From Streptomyces luteolus (GTDB taxonomy: Bacteria > Actinomycetota > Actinomycetes > Streptomycetales > Streptomycetaceae), in NCBI RefSeq assembly GCF_029968015.1, contig NZ_JASCIS010000067.1, positions 1 to 33,637 on the forward strand: 33,637 nucleotides of DNA, read 5' to 3'. Shown one piece after another: positions 31,716 through 33,637 of the stretch (position 1 is its first letter; every line of letters begins with the position of its first letter). The notes below the pieces were generated by a model, which had not been told where the DNA came from, made no database searches, and saw nothing but the letters and a program-made list of their open reading frames with translations. The translations under genes and the position numbers were made by a program.

Positions 31716-32756
31716 TCATCCCTTCACTGCGAGGGCGGTCGTGGTCCGCTCCCGCTGGTCTTCGCTGCGGTCGGTGCTTGTGGTGTCGGTCTGGGGGGTG
31801 CGGGGGTCGGAGTCGAGGCGGCCGAAGCGCTCGTAGACCCATACGTCGTCGTAGATCGTGTCGAGGTAGCGGTCGCCGATGTCCGGGGCGATGGCCACCA
31901 CGAGCGAGCCGGGCGCGATGTGGTCGCTGCTGCGCTCGATCGCCGCGAGGACCGAGCCGGTGGACCCGCCGAGGGCGATGCCGCGTTCGGCGGCGAGGCG
32001 GCGGCACATCCGTACGGCTTCGAACTCGGGGATGAGGACGACCTCGTCCACGCGTCCCGGCCGGAAGATCTCCGGGCGGCGGCTGGTGCCGAGGCCGGGG
32101 ATGTGCCGCTTGCCGGCCGGTCCGCCGAACGTGACGGAGCCGAGCGAGTCGACGGCGACGATCCGGGTGCGCGGGGAGTGCTCGCGGAAGTAGTCGGTGC
32201 AGCCCATGAGGGTGCCCGTGGTGCCCGCGCCGACGAACAGGTGGTCGATGTCCCAGCCCTGCCGGCCGATGGCGGCCGCGGTGCGCTCGTAGTGGGCGCG
32301 CGGGTTGGCCGGGTTGGCGTACTGGTTGGGCCACACCAGGGAGGCGTCCTCGGCGAGCCGCTGGTGGATGTAGTCGATCCGGGTCTGCAGATAGCCGCCG
32401 TTGGCGTCGCGTTCGGTGACGACGACGACATCGGCGCCGAACGCCTCCATCAGGCCGATGCTCTGCCGGGAGGTGTTCGGGTCGGCGACGCAGATGAACG
32501 TGTAGCCGCGCGCGGCGCACACGGAACTCAGGGCGATCCCGAGATTTCCGGAAGACGATTCGATGACACGCCCGCCGGGTTCGAGGAGCCCCTTTCGTTC
32601 GGCGTCCTCGATCAGGCCGACAGCGGCCTTGATCTTGATGGAGCCGGCCGGGTTGAGGCCCTCGATCTTCAACTTCAGGTCTATCTGTGGAATGAATCCG
32701 TCCAGGTCCAGGAAGACGCTGTCCAGAACCAGTTCATGAGCATTCCGATAAAGCAT
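31716..32756 (-). CDS. sbnA: SbnA-like N-(2-amino-2-carboxyethyl)-L-glutamate synthase (PLP enzyme)
   Basis: The product has 346 residues, of the cysteine-synthase fold. LNPAGSIKIKAA places the PLP lysine at K41; ESSSGNLGIA binds substrate carboxylate; GGYLQTRID, WPNQYANPANPRAHY and GGSTGSVLAAIE match SbnA rather than cysteine synthases. SbnA replaces the phosphate of O-phosphoserine with the amino group of glutamate. I chose ATG 32756 (MLYRNAHELVLDSV) because homologues start near here and a GGACGAGG stretch precedes it; ATG 32804 would add 16 residues. First gene of the five-gene minus operon, whose promoter must lie in the 219-bp divergent spacer before 32976. Confidence 0.93.
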   Translation of the reverse strand: MLYRNAHELVLDSVFLDLDGFIPQIDLKLKIEGLNPAGSIKIKAAVGLIEDAERKGLLEPGGRVIESSSGNLGIALSSVCAARGYTFICVADPNTSRQSIGLMEAFGADVVVVTERDANGGYLQTRIDYIHQRLAEDASLVWPNQYANPANPRAHYERTAAAIGRQGWDIDHLFVGAGTTGTLMGCTDYFREHSPRTRIVAVDSLGSVTFGGPAGKRHIPGLGTSRRPEIFRPGRVDEVVLIPEFEAVRMCRRLAAERGIALGGSTGSVLAAIERSSDHIAPGSLVVAIAPDIGDRYLDTIYDDVWVYERFGRLDSDPRTPQTDTTSTDRSEDQRERTTTALAVKG

Positions 32757-32975
32757 CGGACCTCGTCCTTCTGGAGGTGAGAGCCGAACTCCCCCGTATT
32801 CCAAGGTGGTTCACAGTCTTCGGATCGTTCGAGTCTCGGGCGAACAGCAGATTCCTGAACTCTGCCGCTGTCCTCGACCCCCCTCAATCGGAGATGAAGA
32901 CTTTGTCACGTGTTCGCGGGCACGGGGCGGGTGTCACGTCGCGCGACGGGGCGGGCGCGGTAAGACACTGGGGCC

Positions 32976-33380
32976 ATGGACACACCTGACAGCGGGATTC
33001 TGCTCTTCCGCAACACCATGCGCATCAACGACGGGCACCTGGAGGGTTTCCGCAACGCCACCGCCAGAGCGGTCGAGTTCGTCGAGCGGCACGGACCCCA
33101 GCTCATGGTGGAGGTGTTCATCGACGAACAGCGGCTGCTCGCCGACAGCTTCCAGCTCTACCGGGACTCCGATGCCGTACGGGCGCACTGGCAGATGTCG
33201 GCCCCGTACATCAACGACGTGATGGACCACTGCCGGGTGGAGCACTTCGAGGTGTTCGGCGCGCCGGACGACGACGTGGTGCGGGGCGTACGGAACGCGC
33301 TCGGCGACCAGGTGTCACCGACGTTCTCGCCGCGCTTCACCGGGTTCATGCGCTTCAACGCGCCGCAGCCGGGGAAGTAG
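32976..33380 (+). CDS. Small dimeric alpha/beta-barrel-like protein (putative quinol monooxygenase-type)
   Basis: The product has 134 residues and starts MDTPDSGILLFRNTMRINDG. The pattern of a strand (GILLFRNTMRI), an amphipathic helix (LEGFRNATARAVEFVERHG), a strand (LMVEVFIDEQRLLADSFQLY) and a second helix with AHWQMSAPYINDVMDHC resembles the antibiotic-biosynthesis-monooxygenase ferredoxin-like fold. No catalytic residues are recognisable and the function is unknown. The ribosome binding site is weak. It is divergent from sbnA and may or may not belong to the cluster. Confidence 0.7.
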   Translation: MDTPDSGILLFRNTMRINDGHLEGFRNATARAVEFVERHGPQLMVEVFIDEQRLLADSFQLYRDSDAVRAHWQMSAPYINDVMDHCRVEHFEVFGAPDDDVVRGVRNALGDQVSPTFSPRFTGFMRFNAPQPGK

Positions 33381-33421
33381 CCGGCGTCCCGCCGCCCTCC
33401 TCCCCCGGCCTGTGCGGCGCG

Positions 33422-33637
33422 TCAGCCGACGACGGTCCAGGTGTCGTTGCCGGTGAGGAGGGCGGCGAGGTCGCCCTTGCCGTTCTGTTCGATGGCGGCG
33501 TCGAGCTGCTCGGACATCTGGGTGTCGTAGACGGGCCGCTCGGCGGAGCGGAACACGCCGATCGGGGTGTGGTGCAGGGTGTCGGGGTCGGCGAGGCGGG
33601 ACAGGGCGAACGCGGTGGTCGGGGACGCGGCGTGGGA
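33422..33637 (-). CDS. korB: 2-oxoacid:ferredoxin oxidoreductase beta subunit, C-terminal part (partial)
   Basis: The last 71 residues are visible; the gene enters from the right edge. The segment HHTPIGVFRSAERPVYDTQM and then EQNGKGDLAALL and NDTWTVVG are typical of the C-terminus of actinobacterial KorB-like beta subunits, which with KorA decarboxylate 2-oxoglutarate or pyruvate using ferredoxin. The TPP-binding domain lies outside the window. It is a housekeeping gene convergent with the small gene at 32976, so it probably marks the right border of the accessory region. Confidence 0.75.
   Translation of the reverse strand, partial: SHAASPTTAFALSRLADPDTLHHTPIGVFRSAERPVYDTQMSEQLDAAIEQNGKGDLAALLTGNDTWTVVG

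Noticed and set aside
31716..32756. Ordinary cysteine synthase
   Set aside because: Sequence blocks around the substrate site and the sbnB neighbour match SbnA instead.

Overview
The window is high-GC actinobacterial chromosome, almost certainly Streptomyces. The signs are a chaplin gene, an AfsR/SARP-type regulator, a bacterial class I terpene synthase, strongly GC-biased third codon positions and the 3' end of a KorB-like 2-oxoacid:ferredoxin oxidoreductase at the right edge. No rRNA, tRNA or CRISPR array was recognised.

Left part (1-8.9 kb) is accessory and partly decayed. It holds a chaplin with a doubtful start, a DUF5993/DsbB-type membrane pair, a DUF3291 protein, and a polyprenyl diphosphate synthase gene cut in two by a complete IS607-family element (tnpA serine recombinase plus tnpB, 2963-5251). 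The insertion point can be read to the base: removing the element rejoins the two halves in frame at a GG dinucleotide. The synthase is also truncated downstream and runs into the C-terminal remnant of an ABC-2 permease. Then come a small secreted peptide, a CAP/SCP-domain protein, a class I terpene synthase whose first residues lie in another frame (one base missing in a G run), and two small proteins.

Middle part (8.9-17.8 kb) has a MarR module (nitroreductase and MFS pump on the minus strand, marR divergent, with palindromic operators between them). A 1164-residue SARP/NB-ARC/TPR regulator follows, carrying an in-frame 65-codon insertion made by a MITE-like inverted-repeat element. A DHA2-type MFS exporter and a quinone-oxidoreductase-like MDR enzyme come next.

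Right part (17.8-32.8 kb) looks like a specialised-metabolite cluster with no NRPS or PKS module in view. Two divergent operons start from a repeat-rich spacer at about 21.1-21.5 kb. The minus-strand operon encodes NAT-fold arylamine N-acetyltransferase/amide synthase, SnoaL-like protein, methyltransferase and KAS III. The plus-strand operon encodes WrbA-like flavoprotein, MFS pump, SRPBCC protein and AMP-forming acid ligase. A third, tightly coupled minus-strand operon encodes SbnA, SbnB, an FAD/NAD(P)-binding protein, an LctP-family permease and a short D-3-phosphoglycerate dehydrogenase. SbnA and SbnB make L-2,3-diaminopropionate from O-phosphoserine and glutamate, and the dehydrogenase could feed O-phosphoserine supply. 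A working model, which is inference, is that an activated acyl or aromatic acid is joined to diaminopropionate by the stand-alone ligase, KAS III and NAT enzymes. The window ends with a small alpha/beta-barrel-like protein and the korB 3' end.
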